Positions 10,547-19,520 of a DNA stretch of 55,650 bases are shown here, piece after piece (the stretch's first letter is position 1; every line of letters begins with the position of its first letter). Origin of the DNA: Legionella moravica DSM 19234 (GTDB taxonomy: Bacteria; Pseudomonadota; Gammaproteobacteria; Legionellales; Legionellaceae); NCBI RefSeq assembly GCF_000423305.1, contig NZ_KE384004.1, positions 104,068 through 159,717 on the forward strand, read 5' to 3'. The translations under genes were made by a program, and so were the position numbers. The notes beneath the pieces were generated by a model. That model was given only the letters and a program-made list of their open reading frames with translations. It did not search any database and was not told where the DNA came from.

Positions 10547-11620
10547 ATGGGAAATACAATAGATAAATCCTCGCTACTCTTCAGGTATCAGGATAAATCG
10601 GCCTGGTTAGGGGTGAGTAAAGAACGATATAGAACAATTGCTGAAGAAATTATTATTCTTAAGAAAAAGCAACCAGAAGCTGTAACCGAATTTTTAAAAA
10701 ATGTAAGCGCATTTGATTACGTCAAATTAAGCGAAGCCCACAAAGACTTTATGAGTGAAACCCTTTTTTCTTTAGATAAGGAGACACAAAATAATTATAT
10801 AAAAGCACTGGATACATCAAAACATGGTACCTATAACATTTTTGCTCGTATTCTTAATTTTATATCCATTAACTTCATCCATTTTTCTCAAACAGCCTTC
10901 GCCAAAAAAAGTAACCTACTAGATCCCTCTGGGGAATGTATGGGGTTAACGGGCACCTGGCTGGTTACTGATAAGTTCCACAACAATTTACGCCAGGAAG
11001 TTAACAGCGGTGTGGACTATAGCGATATGCCCATGGTGCGCCAAATCGCTTTTCTACAAAGAAATCAAGAAGTAAAAAGCAGACATAACGAGGCTTTTGA
11101 CAAAAAAAGTAAACCTTATACTGAAGAAAAAAAATCAGAGATTGCTCAAAGCATCGTTAAAGATATCGTAGAAAACCCTGAAAAAGATCGCATCCAGTTC
11201 TTCATGCGCTGTAAAGAAGAAAAAACCGGCCATACTACAGGAATGAGAATTACCCATATGGAAGGTGGGCAGTTCAAATTGACCTACTACGATCCTAATT
11301 TCGGTGAAAAAAGATCCGGTGCTTTCACTAATGATGCCGATGGACAATTGAAAGCAGCGCAGTTCGTAGAAAATGCCCTTAACTTTACTGAAACGCTTTC
11401 GATGAAAACCAATAATGTAGTTGATGTATCTTACAATATCAACTCCAGAGCGGATTTAAAAAAAGACTTCGATAGGGATGCCAATCCTGGTCCGACACAA
11501 TGTAAGGAACATGAACAAGCAATTAAAAATCAATTACTCAGTATGAAACGTGACATAAAAGAGTCACAAAAGCCTGAAGCACGAGATGAAGCTTCAAATT
11601 CAGCTAGTCCTCATGCTTAA
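10547..11620 (+). CDS. Putative YopT-like (C58) cysteine protease, likely secreted effector
   Basis: A 357-residue protein without signal peptide or membrane span. A Cys-His-Asp triad in papain-clan order is visible. Cys131 is in PSGECMGLTGTWL. His229 is in TGHTTGMRI. Asp249 is in LTYYDPNFGE. These match the C58 pattern (GxCxGL/W, H-hydrophobic, D-PNFG) known from YopT and AvrPphB, with similar order and a His-Asp gap of 20. The tail after residue 335 is Glu/Ser/Ala-rich (KPEARDEASNSASPHA), as in many Dot/Icm substrates. It stands alone between repeats, with a strong hairpin after it. Substrate unknown; protease activity is inferred from motif only. A transglutaminase-like fold is an alternative. 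Confidence 0.72.
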   Translation: MGNTIDKSSLLFRYQDKSAWLGVSKERYRTIAEEIIILKKKQPEAVTEFLKNVSAFDYVKLSEAHKDFMSETLFSLDKETQNNYIKALDTSKHGTYNIFARILNFISINFIHFSQTAFAKKSNLLDPSGECMGLTGTWLVTDKFHNNLRQEVNSGVDYSDMPMVRQIAFLQRNQEVKSRHNEAFDKKSKPYTEEKKSEIAQSIVKDIVENPEKDRIQFFMRCKEEKTGHTTGMRITHMEGGQFKLTYYDPNFGEKRSGAFTNDADGQLKAAQFVENALNFTETLSMKTNNVVDVSYNINSRADLKKDFDRDANPGPTQCKEHEQAIKNQLLSMKRDIKESQKPEARDEASNSASPHA

Positions 11621-11690
11621 TTAGAGAGTATTGGCTCATTACTTAATTAATCAAAGACTTTTGGCCATTGCTATATAAGTCGTATGCAAT

Positions 11691-11717
11691 AGATCCCGCG
11701 CATAAAGCGCGGGATCT
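11691..11717. terminator. 11-bp perfect hairpin between convergent genes
   Basis: AGATCCCGCGC (11691-11701) pairs perfectly with 11707-11717 around an ATAAA loop. It lies between the ends of the convergent genes ending at 11620 (plus) and 11755 (minus). There is no T tract on either side, so it is either a factor-assisted bidirectional terminator or a small palindromic repeat. Confidence 0.45.
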
Positions 11718-11754
11718 AGGAAAAAATAGATAAAATGCCAACAGACCCTTATAC

Positions 11755-12831
11755 TTAATGAGATTGGTCATCTTTTAAAATCATGAAATAGGCATCTACG
11801 TAATCAGGCAAATGTCGTGTATTTTGGTAAAAAGCATCTTTACCCGGGTAGCTTCCTGCAAGGTAATCAACTTGATATAAATTATCAGCGAACGCACCTC
11901 CTGTATCAGCCAATATTCCTGCCCTTGAAATCAGTTTTCCGGATTGTTCTCGATACTGAATCATTAACACTTTCCCCAGACCAAACTCCTTCAAGTCAGC
12001 GGCAAAGGTAACTTTGGGATTGACAGTGATTTTATGATCCGCGTCTTTACCATAACCTTTGATTCCATCCACTTGCTTAAAATACCAATATCGCTCCTGT
12101 TGATAAGGTGCTTTAGTCCGATCATAAGCGATATTATTTGTTCTGTGGACATTAAAAATTTTATTTTCATGTGTGCCAAAATCAGCGACAACCGTACCTT
12201 GTAACAAAGCGGCCTCCAAGTCTTCACGACTTAAGTAAGCCAATACTGGAACAGGTTTATTTTTAAGCGCACCGCCTAAAATAGCTTGCTTACCATACTT
12301 TAAGCGAATTAATTCGGGTTTTAAGTCTGCTTCTTCAATTGTTAAACCGCGTTCATCAGCTGGCAAGCCGTAAAGAGCATAAGGCATCCTGGGCGTTTTT
12401 ATTGAACTAGCCTTAGCAAGATGAACATAATATTTGGTCATTAATATGCGATTATTAGGCAGATTTTTTAGCAAGGGTTTATTCGTTGCTATTTTATTTG
12501 CTTGAATTTTATCAGGATACCAACGAATAAAATCAAAATGCTGCTTAACAAAATCCGGGTCGTTAAATCGTTCCTGATTTTGGCAAATAAAAATTAAAGT
12601 AGCTTTAACACGGTTTAATGAAACAGTGACCACCTTACCACCATGAATCACCTGCGGATCATAACTGGAACCTTTATTCAAATAGGCTAAGGTTTGTTTG
12701 GCAGTGGCGCATAATTCAGCCCCATTAAATTCATAGATACCACGAAACAAGGGAGCTGATGCAACAAATTTGGGGGAAGCGCAGGCGGTGTGAACGAATA
12801 ATAAACTTAAAAATAAAATTCGAATATTCAT
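11755..12831 (-). CDS. Exported 3D-domain (MltA-like) protein
   Basis: An N-terminal signal peptide is evident (MNIRILFLSLLFVHTACAS, with a possible lipoprotein-like Cys17 or cleavage after CAS). The C-terminal 120 residues resemble the 3D domain of MltA-type lytic transglycosylases: DHKITVNPKVTF, then GKVLMIQY, then ILADTGGAF, then a distal Asp in VDYLAGS. MltA cleaves peptidoglycan glycan strands with an Asp catalyst. The N-terminal MltA barrel is not obvious, so the enzymatic call is tentative. The ATG at 12831 directly abuts the TAA of the rocC-like gene, so the two form one transcriptional unit. Length is 358 residues. Confidence 0.65.
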   Translation of the reverse strand: MNIRILFLSLLFVHTACASPKFVASAPLFRGIYEFNGAELCATAKQTLAYLNKGSSYDPQVIHGGKVVTVSLNRVKATLIFICQNQERFNDPDFVKQHFDFIRWYPDKIQANKIATNKPLLKNLPNNRILMTKYYVHLAKASSIKTPRMPYALYGLPADERGLTIEEADLKPELIRLKYGKQAILGGALKNKPVPVLAYLSREDLEAALLQGTVVADFGTHENKIFNVHRTNNIAYDRTKAPYQQERYWYFKQVDGIKGYGKDADHKITVNPKVTFAADLKEFGLGKVLMIQYREQSGKLISRAGILADTGGAFADNLYQVDYLAGSYPGKDAFYQNTRHLPDYVDAYFMILKDDQSH

Positions 12832-13527
12832 TTATTCGACTGTCTCTTTTTTAACTTCTGCATTACGAGATAATCCCAATTTTTCTTTCAGACGAGCCAC
12901 TGCATCAGGATCATATTGCCTTGTGGTTTTGTGTTTCACCACGACAGAAGCGGTCCTAACCGGTTGAGCTGCGGCGTGCTGACTACTAAATGCGGGAGCT
13001 CTGACTGGATAAGTAGGCAGATAATCTTCACTAGAGGCTGAAGATGTATGACTGACAGGCTTGCTATACCCCATGGTATGTTGATGCGTTGCGCTGGCTG
13101 GTTGTGATGCGGTTTTGCTTGCGACGATTTTGCGCGCGTTTCGAACGCTTTTTTCTACTCTCTTTTTAATCTTGGCTGCAGCATGCTCTGCCTCTTCTTC
13201 AGAAACATCACTGACTGTATTACCTTGCAAGTCAATTCGTTTTTCGCGAGCCTTCAGGCATGCCAGGTAGTCAAGACGACGTGTAAACACTACAACGGCT
13301 TCTCTTAATTTACTTTTAGAAATACCTGCTTCTGCAGCTTTGTCTGCATACTGCAAAATGTCATCCATTATCCCCGTTTTCAAGGGGCGAATTCGTATTG
13401 AATTATCAAATGCACTGGGGAAATTAGCAGCCAGCCAAACCAATGCTTCGGATCGAGCCCTTTTGGATTGATTTTTCTGGGATTTATTGATTACAGCGGT
13501 GCGTGGATGCAGCTCCTGTTTTCTCAT
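12832..13527 (-). CDS. rocC: ProQ/FinO-domain RNA chaperone, RocC-like
   Basis: The FinO/ProQ fold occupies about residues 25-115: ALVWLAANFPSAFD, then IRPLKTGIMDDI, then GISKSKLREAVVVFTRRLDYL, then RIDLQGNTVSDVSEEE. A long basic, Ala/Ser-rich, probably disordered tail follows. L. pneumophila RocC is a 5'-UTR/sRNA chaperone that stabilises RocR and silences natural competence genes; the length (231), domain position at the N-terminus and genomic setting fit it. ATG at 13527 follows AAAGGT. It is immediately followed by the 3D-domain gene. A plain ProQ paralogue is the alternative; the RNA-binding fold is secure, the RocC name less so. Confidence 0.78.
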   Translation of the reverse strand: MRKQELHPRTAVINKSQKNQSKRARSEALVWLAANFPSAFDNSIRIRPLKTGIMDDILQYADKAAEAGISKSKLREAVVVFTRRLDYLACLKAREKRIDLQGNTVSDVSEEEAEHAAAKIKKRVEKSVRNARKIVASKTASQPASATHQHTMGYSKPVSHTSSASSEDYLPTYPVRAPAFSSQHAAAQPVRTASVVVKHKTTRQYDPDAVARLKEKLGLSRNAEVKKETVE

Positions 13528-13829
13528 TATGGTACCTTTGTTGTAGAAAGTATTATAGGGTGAAATGAACCCAAATTATTTGATTGGATAAGGTCTATTG
13601 ATGACCGTGCACTGTTGGTTTTCATGTCCGAAATTAGAAAATGGAATAATACGGTTATTCACTTTAGAAATGAGCGCACAATGTACAATGTTTATCGGTT
13701 GTTTGCAAGTACTCTGGAGCAATTCACATTGCTAAAATCAAGGCAAACAAACTCTTTAATTTGTATCCGGTTAGAAAAATGCATTAAGATAAGCCTATAA
13801 TTAAATATTTAATAATAGGTAGATTCATA
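13528..13829. other. Intergenic region upstream of rocC (minus) and the Pmp3-like gene (plus)
   Basis: This 302-bp divergent spacer is AT-rich. A 61-codon frame at 13615-13800 shows no motif or ribosome site and is not called. A TATAAT at 13796-13801 is a plausible -10 box for the small gene at 13830. Upstream of it only weak -35 candidates are present (TTAGAA at 13771). I see no hairpin or known element. Confidence 0.4.
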
Positions 13830-14024
13830 ATGAAACGAATAATTATGTCCATTCTGGCTATTTTATTTCCGTGGCTTGTTCTTCTGCTTCATGATAATCC
13901 CGGAGGCGCTATTGTCGCGTTAATTATGCAGGCTACAGTCATTGGATGGCCCTTCGCAGCAATTTGGGCCTGGCGCACCGTTCACCCTGTCAAAACGGCA
14001 CCCAAACAAGAAATAGAAGAATAA
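13830..14024 (+). CDS. Pmp3/YqaE-like small hydrophobic membrane peptide
   Basis: 64 residues with two hydrophobic segments (about 2-20 and 26-48) separated by HDNPGG, and a charged tail (KTAPKQEIEE). Pmp3/YqaE proteolipids have the same size and two-helix plan, with Pro near the end of helix 1 (FPWLVLLL). They affect membrane potential and stress tolerance in yeast and plants. AGGT lies 8 nt before the ATG. It is 39 bp upstream of dapB on the same strand, so it may be a leader cistron of that transcript. The family call is by composition and layout, not by a diagnostic residue. Confidence 0.6.
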   Translation: MKRIIMSILAILFPWLVLLLHDNPGGAIVALIMQATVIGWPFAAIWAWRTVHPVKTAPKQEIEE

Positions 14025-14063
14025 TCCATAACCAATTTTTAAATCATACCATTTGGAGAACTC

Positions 14064-14795
14064 ATGTTAACTCGCGTTATTGTTAATGGTGCAAAAGGTA
14101 AAATGGGCTCCCTTGCCTGTGAAACTTTGGCTAATCACCCTGCTTTTGAATTAGTAGCCCAGCTAACAAAACAAGATAATCTCAGTCAAGCCATAAAAAA
14201 CACTAACGCTCAAATCGTCGTTGACTTAACCCGAGCAGATTGCGTCTATGATAATGCTCAAACTATTATCCAACATGGAGCTAGTCCTGTGATTGGTACA
14301 TCCGGGTTAATTTCCAGCCAAATCAAGGAATTAACTGCAGCCTGTGAATCGCGACAGCTGGGCGGAATTATTGTCCCCAATTTTTCAATTGGCGCAGTTT
14401 TAATGATGACTTTTGCAGCTAAGGCTTCAGAATATTTATCTGAAGTGGAAATCATTGAAACGCATCATCAGCAAAAGCTGGATGCCCCGTCAGGAACGGC
14501 ATTAAAAACAGCGGAAATGATTGCTGCAGCAAGAAAAAATAAAAAAAATACACTGGAATTAAAAGAATTGATAACGGGTGCTCGGGGTGGCTCTCACCAT
14601 GACATCAATATACATTCCTTACGTCTGCCTGGGGTACTCGCTCGTCAGGAAGTTCTTTTCGGTAACCTCGGAGAAACACTGTCCATCACTCATGACAGCA
14701 TTGACCGTCGCTGCTTTATGCCAGGGGTACTGCTTGCTTGCCAGAAAGTAAGAGGACTGAATACCTTGGTTTATGGGCTGGAGCATCTGCTGTAA
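14064..14795 (+). CDS. dapB: 4-hydroxy-tetrahydrodipicolinate reductase
   Basis: NAD(P)H-dependent reductase of the diaminopimelate/lysine pathway. It supplies peptidoglycan precursor. It has 243 residues, slightly shorter than E. coli (273). The nucleotide motif GAKGKMG is at residues 9-15. The catalytic loop HHQQKLDAPSGTAL starts near residue 133, and the C-terminal SLRLPGVLARQEVLFG segment is conserved. The ATG at 14064 has TTGGAG 6 nt upstream. It is convergent with the SidP gene, with 141 bp between the stops. Confidence 0.95.
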   Translation: MLTRVIVNGAKGKMGSLACETLANHPAFELVAQLTKQDNLSQAIKNTNAQIVVDLTRADCVYDNAQTIIQHGASPVIGTSGLISSQIKELTAACESRQLGGIIVPNFSIGAVLMMTFAAKASEYLSEVEIIETHHQQKLDAPSGTALKTAEMIAAARKNKKNTLELKELITGARGGSHHDINIHSLRLPGVLARQEVLFGNLGETLSITHDSIDRRCFMPGVLLACQKVRGLNTLVYGLEHLL

Positions 14796-14936
14796 CAAGC
14801 GACTCCATCTACAACAAGTTAGTTAAAACCAAGACACACTTTATAGGGCTTTTGAATGATCTGATTCTCTCAACAATCAAAAGACCCTGGAACAAATGCA
14901 TCTGTATTATGGATTTATACAGCCAACAACCTGTGA

Positions 14937-17450
14937 CTAATATGCTACGGCACTGCTGTTCGCTCGCTTGGAAGCCTCAAACAATTCAGACCACTCTGCT
15001 ATTGCCGCATCAGCAAGAACTTCAAGACTTTCATCACCAACTGCAAAAACTGATCCTAATATATTGCGGATCCGATCATATACTGAGTTCGTTTCTTTTG
15101 TTCTCGTTGAATTCGATACGGGTCGATTTAAAACTTCTAAAAATATTTTTTCCAGTCGCAATATATTATCATTACCTGCATTTTTATCTTGCATCAAATT
15201 GCGAATTTTGGTGATCCCTGCGGGTGACGAGGTGGATTTTTTCTTATCAAACAACCCCAAACCCCATTCTTTAGGTTTACAGAATCGACTTTCCTCTGCT
15301 ATCAAGGGGCTTAAAGCATCATAAAGTTTAGTACACACTTCCTCGCCTAATTGTCTGGCCGTTAATTTACATAACAACTCATTGTCTGATACAAAATAGG
15401 ACTTCAGGTTTTTACTGATATTTTTAACTTCGTTGCCTGTAGCCATCAAGTCATCATATTTCACACCATTTCTGGTACCTAAACGATCATTAATTGCCTC
15501 AATAATATCAGCGGGCAAATACATCTCCGGGGTTTTAATACCATCTGATCCTGGAGCATTTTGTCCTGCATGCTCATGCTGATGTCGAGACATATAGATA
15601 TCGGCGAATAGATTAACAAAATTAATACGCTCCATTTTATCGCTTGGTACGCCAAACTTAGGCCAAACTCCATATTTGTCTTTATATAAAATCATGGCAT
15701 CAGTATGCATTAACTCTATGGCTTTTCTATCTTTGCCGCTCACACAGGACCCATAGCTATGACCGTCTATAGTAAGGGTAATCAGTTGCTCTAAAGAAGT
15801 TAAAAACAGCTCTCTTCCCTCATAATCCCAAAAAGTCGCTGAGCCAAGAGGGGACCCCAGGACTTGTTGATATTCTTCTAAAAGCTCCTCTAATCCTGGG
15901 TTATTGGCCACATAAGTCCGTGCAGTCATCAATAAATAGAGACTACTCGCATCATCTGATGCGGTATAGTAAATATATTTTGCATAGTTAAACGGATGAT
16001 TGTGTTGTAAAACAGAAGCAGTCTTCCCACTTCTTTCAACAGTCGAACGCGCGATTTTGAATAATTCCAGATCAGGTGGAACAGACAAACTCTCCGAAAC
16101 CAGTGAAGGGAGATAATCAACTGCATGGATTGGACTGATTAGCGTTTGAAATAAACACATCTGCCCAGGTTTTGCGTGTTCCGTAACTTTGGCAAAATTA
16201 GAATCGCTATGGCGCTGTTGAACAGACTCCGGAGACTCTAAAACATCACGACTTGCTACATGACTGGATCTAAAGCGTTTTCCATAGAGATGCTTAACCT
16301 CATAGGTGTGATCCGATTGAACCACTTCAGGATTAATTTTTAATAAACTATGGGCTGCATAGTTTGCTGGAATAGGCAAGGTCCTGTGACGACTGGATAA
16401 AAAGGTCACGGCATCTTCCACACGATCCGTCTGTTGCAGAGCATGAGCCAAAAAGCTCTGCTGAACCTTCGAAAGAGACCAATACCACAAGGGAATATTG
16501 GATAAATTATCAAGAGAATTCTGGAATGCAATACTGTGTTTCTTTGCTACTATAAATTCTCTAAATTTAGTTAAATTCGCATCAAATTTGTCAGGTTCTG
16601 CAGCCAAAACTTTGATCATTGCTTTCTGAGCCTTACTAAAGCCCTTAGCTCGAGAATCATCCGTTTTATCCTTATACCAGGTGGGATAAGGCTGAATATC
16701 CTTATGAATTTGTTCTAATTCCGCAGCAATATTGAGTGATGATCTTTTTATCTCAATCCAGCTGTCCAAAAAAGAATTGATGTCCTGGATGATCGAGGTC
16801 GCATTTAGCGGCTTTAAATCCAGATTAGTAAAGTACTCCTTTTGAAATTCTTCAGTATTCTTAAACCAGACCGGTGTTTTTGGATATTTTCTTGATTTGA
16901 TTTCATTTAATTCGGCTATAAATTCATCAGTATAAGGAGAAAGTGACTCATCATATTGTAAAACATACTCTGTTCCATGTTCCGTTTGCATGGGCATTAA
17001 TGTAGCCAAATCAGGACGACCTCGACTCATTAATACATACTGCTCTGCTTCATTCAAACAGGCAACACTCTCGTGAAAAGCAGTGCCTTTCGGCCAATCC
17101 CAGGATGTAGATATTACTTCTACCAGTTTGGCAGTGTATGCCTCCAGCTCCGTTTGTAACTCTTCAACAGAATCTTTTGCTAAATCACAGGTGTTTTTAA
17201 ATTCTTCAGCATAATTTTTTAGCGTTTCAGCTTTTAAGGCAGTAAATTTGGGATCCAGGGGATACGCATCAAGCATAAACAAAAATGCATCATGAAGACT
17301 GTTTATGCGTCGTTCATAGCTACGCCTGTAATTGGGTTTTTCCTGAAAATATTCAATTTGATAATTGGGTATGAGAGTATCTAATGTACGAGATAACTCA
17401 GGCGATATTACAGTACCTTCCAAAACACGTAAAATTATACCTTTTCCCAT
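14937..17450 (-). CDS. sidP: SidP, phosphoinositide 3-phosphatase effector
   Basis: An 837-residue soluble protein. The CX5R phosphatase loop CVSGKDR is at residues 569-575 in the context HSYGSCVSGKDRKAIELMHTD, as in SidF/SopB-type phosphoinositide phosphatases. L. pneumophila SidP (about 820 residues) removes the 3-phosphate of PI(3)P and PI(3,5)P2 after delivery by Dot/Icm, helping to strip endosomal identity from the vacuole. Length, loop and the neighbouring genes agree. Cys569 is the nucleophile and Arg575 binds phosphate. ATG at 17450 follows AAGGGA. The C-terminus is Ser/Ala-rich with Glu (SELFEASKRANSSAVAY). It is a single-gene unit, convergent with dapB and divergent from the dodecin-like gene. 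Confidence 0.88.
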   Translation of the reverse strand: MGKGIILRVLEGTVISPELSRTLDTLIPNYQIEYFQEKPNYRRSYERRINSLHDAFLFMLDAYPLDPKFTALKAETLKNYAEEFKNTCDLAKDSVEELQTELEAYTAKLVEVISTSWDWPKGTAFHESVACLNEAEQYVLMSRGRPDLATLMPMQTEHGTEYVLQYDESLSPYTDEFIAELNEIKSRKYPKTPVWFKNTEEFQKEYFTNLDLKPLNATSIIQDINSFLDSWIEIKRSSLNIAAELEQIHKDIQPYPTWYKDKTDDSRAKGFSKAQKAMIKVLAAEPDKFDANLTKFREFIVAKKHSIAFQNSLDNLSNIPLWYWSLSKVQQSFLAHALQQTDRVEDAVTFLSSRHRTLPIPANYAAHSLLKINPEVVQSDHTYEVKHLYGKRFRSSHVASRDVLESPESVQQRHSDSNFAKVTEHAKPGQMCLFQTLISPIHAVDYLPSLVSESLSVPPDLELFKIARSTVERSGKTASVLQHNHPFNYAKYIYYTASDDASSLYLLMTARTYVANNPGLEELLEEYQQVLGSPLGSATFWDYEGRELFLTSLEQLITLTIDGHSYGSCVSGKDRKAIELMHTDAMILYKDKYGVWPKFGVPSDKMERINFVNLFADIYMSRHQHEHAGQNAPGSDGIKTPEMYLPADIIEAINDRLGTRNGVKYDDLMATGNEVKNISKNLKSYFVSDNELLCKLTARQLGEEVCTKLYDALSPLIAEESRFCKPKEWGLGLFDKKKSTSSPAGITKIRNLMQDKNAGNDNILRLEKIFLEVLNRPVSNSTRTKETNSVYDRIRNILGSVFAVGDESLEVLADAAIAEWSELFEASKRANSSAVAY

Positions 17451-17625
17451 AGCTTATTCCCTTACTGCTTTTTATTTTCATTATTGTACAAATAATCCAA
17501 CGAAACAATCATATGCTTCGCCATTAAAATTATTTTCTCAGTTAAGATATCAGGAAGTTGAGTACCTTAATAGTTTTACTTCATGCTAAACTATATTTTT
17601 TTGGATAAATAATAAAAGGATGTCT

Positions 17626-17802
17626 ATGAAAAGTATAGAAGATTTTGTAGGGTTTTCTGAGGCAGGTATTGATGACGCCGTACAAAATGCACTGGAAAAC
17701 GCAGGGAATCCTCTGCATTTCGAAGTAGTGGAAACACTCGGTTCGCAAAAAAACAAAACCAGACGTCAATATCAGGTAACCTTGAAAAAAATAACTGAAT
17801 AA
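17626..17802 (+). CDS. Dodecin-like small flavin-binding protein
   Basis: A 58-residue protein (MKSIEDFVGFSE...). The pattern S-x-E-x-x-DAVQNAL-x-x-A, then FEVVETLGS, then RRQYQVTLK matches the dodecin beta-alpha-beta-beta fold, which assembles into dodecamers that store riboflavin or FMN. A longer frame starts 6 nt earlier at an ATG directly touching AAAAGG. The ATG at 17626 is better spaced from that Shine-Dalgarno sequence, so it is chosen. The typical dodecin Trp of the flavin stack is not evident (FSEAG instead of SxxSWEDA), so flavin binding is uncertain. It lies alone between sidP and mmsA. Confidence 0.68.
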   Translation: MKSIEDFVGFSEAGIDDAVQNALENAGNPLHFEVVETLGSQKNKTRRQYQVTLKKITE

Positions 17803-17977
17803 ACGCTTGCTGCTGTATTTTAAATTTGACGACTCGTTTGCAATTTGATGATGTTTCGATATCGGCTAAAACAGTTCAATAACGCATCACTTTAAACGAA
17901 TCCAGCAATATACCATGCGATTCACTTAAGCACCTGTACACGGCGCTTATTACACATCATAAAAAAGGAGTTTAACA

Positions 17978-19474
17978 ATGGGATATAACGTACCGCATTT
18001 TATAGGTGGCCAACTGATCAATGAGTCTACTACTGAAGCCCATCCAATTTTCAATCCAGCCTTGGGTGAGACTATTGGTGAAGTTCACTTTGCCTCGAAA
18101 ACTTTGTGTGACAAAACAGTAGCAACTGCAAAGAAAGCAGGAATTGAGTGGGCGGAAACCCCTGCAATCAAAAGAGCACGTATCCTCTTTAAATTCAGAG
18201 ACTTATTAGAAAAACATCAAATGGATCTGGCTCGTATTGTTACCCGTGAGCATGGAAAAACCCTGGATGATGCTAAAGGCTCCGTTGCACGCGGCATAGA
18301 AGTAGTCGAATTACATTGTGGTTTAGTCAACCAGCTTAAAGGAGATTTCTCTGCAGATGTAGCGAGCCATATCGACTGCCTTACCTTCAGACAACCGCTG
18401 GGAGTATGCGCAGGAGTATCGCCCTTTAATTTTCCGGTAATGGTACCCATCTGGATGATGATCCCAGCCATTGCCTGTGGCAATACCTTTATTTTAAAAC
18501 CTTCTGAACAAGATCCTTCTGCTCCAATACGCTTAATGGAGCTATTAAATGATGCCGGTTTACCTCCTGGAGTAGTCAATTGTTTACAAGGTAATAAAGT
18601 CACCGTCGACCATTTATTGGCTCATCCTGATATAGCCGCATTTACTGCAGTAGCATCCACACCCGTGGCGCAGTCCATTTATACTACCGCTACAGCTTAT
18701 GGAAAACGGGCTCATACCTTTGGCGGGGCAAAAAATCACTGCGTGGTCATGCCTGATGCTGATTTGGATCAAGCAGCCAGTGCCATTGTGGGTGCGGCAT
18801 ATGGTTCTGCTGGCGAACGATGTATGGCTTTATCGGTGGCAGTTGTTGTGGGCGATCAAACCGCTGATGATTTAATTGCCAAAATGGCGCCACAAATACG
18901 AGCGATGAAAATTGATGCCGGAGATGTTGCTGGCACCGACATGGGGCCATTGATCAGTAGTGCTCACCGTCAAAAAGTTCTGGCTGCAATTGACAAAGGC
19001 GTCAGTGAAGGTGCCCAATTAATTATTGATGGCAGATCCTTCAAGCACCCACAATACCCTCAAGGATTCTTTGTAGGTCCCTGTCTTTTTGATCAGGTTA
19101 CTGAACCCATGTCAGTATATCAAAATGAAATTTTTGGACCGGTACTCGTCATAGTCCGGGTGAATCATTTTGAGGAAGCCCTGGCTCTGGTAAACAGGCA
19201 TCAATACGGTAATGGTACTGCCATTTTTACTCGCGATGGATTTACCGCTCGTGAATACAGTCAAAAAGTACAAGTAGGCATGATAGGAGTAAATATCCCT
19301 ATCCCAGTACCCATTGCCAATCATCCTTTTGGAGGCTGGAAACGCTCCTCATTTGGAGACACCAACATGCATGGAGAAGAAAGCATCCATTTCTATACGC
19401 GGCGTAAAACAGTGACCAGTAAATGGCCCGTCACCCAATTAAAAGGAAGCGCTTTTGCTATGCCTACTCATTAA
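17978..19474 (+). CDS. mmsA: CoA-acylating methylmalonate-semialdehyde dehydrogenase
   Basis: Oxidises methylmalonate semialdehyde to propionyl-CoA at the end of valine breakdown. 498 residues. Aldehyde-dehydrogenase features: GVSPFNFPVMVP near 146, FILKPSEQDP near 171, the FGGAKNH segment near 248 and the catalytic Cys282 in AGERCMALS. The general-base Glu of ordinary ALDHs is absent, as in the CoA-acylating class. AAGGAG precedes the ATG at 17978. It heads the operon mmsA-mmsB-acs (gaps of 46 bp and 1 bp). Confidence 0.94.
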   Translation: MGYNVPHFIGGQLINESTTEAHPIFNPALGETIGEVHFASKTLCDKTVATAKKAGIEWAETPAIKRARILFKFRDLLEKHQMDLARIVTREHGKTLDDAKGSVARGIEVVELHCGLVNQLKGDFSADVASHIDCLTFRQPLGVCAGVSPFNFPVMVPIWMMIPAIACGNTFILKPSEQDPSAPIRLMELLNDAGLPPGVVNCLQGNKVTVDHLLAHPDIAAFTAVASTPVAQSIYTTATAYGKRAHTFGGAKNHCVVMPDADLDQAASAIVGAAYGSAGERCMALSVAVVVGDQTADDLIAKMAPQIRAMKIDAGDVAGTDMGPLISSAHRQKVLAAIDKGVSEGAQLIIDGRSFKHPQYPQGFFVGPCLFDQVTEPMSVYQNEIFGPVLVIVRVNHFEEALALVNRHQYGNGTAIFTRDGFTAREYSQKVQVGMIGVNIPIPVPIANHPFGGWKRSSFGDTNMHGEESIHFYTRRKTVTSKWPVTQLKGSAFAMPTH

Positions 19475-19520
19475 TATCAGCTGAGACAACGGATCACTAT
19501 CAATTATTATGGAGTTATCA

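Noticed and set aside
10547..10570. N-myristoylation signal in MGNTIDKS of the C58-like protein
   Set aside because: Position 6 is Asp; the motif needs a small residue such as Ser, Thr, Ala, Gly, Cys or Asn there.
13615..13800. 61-codon frame between rocC and the Pmp3-like gene
   Set aside because: No Shine-Dalgarno, no recognisable motif, and it overlaps the likely promoter of the next gene.
14738..15214. 158-codon plus-strand frame overlapping dapB and sidP ends
   Set aside because: It starts inside dapB in another frame and runs antisense to sidP; both of those are well supported.
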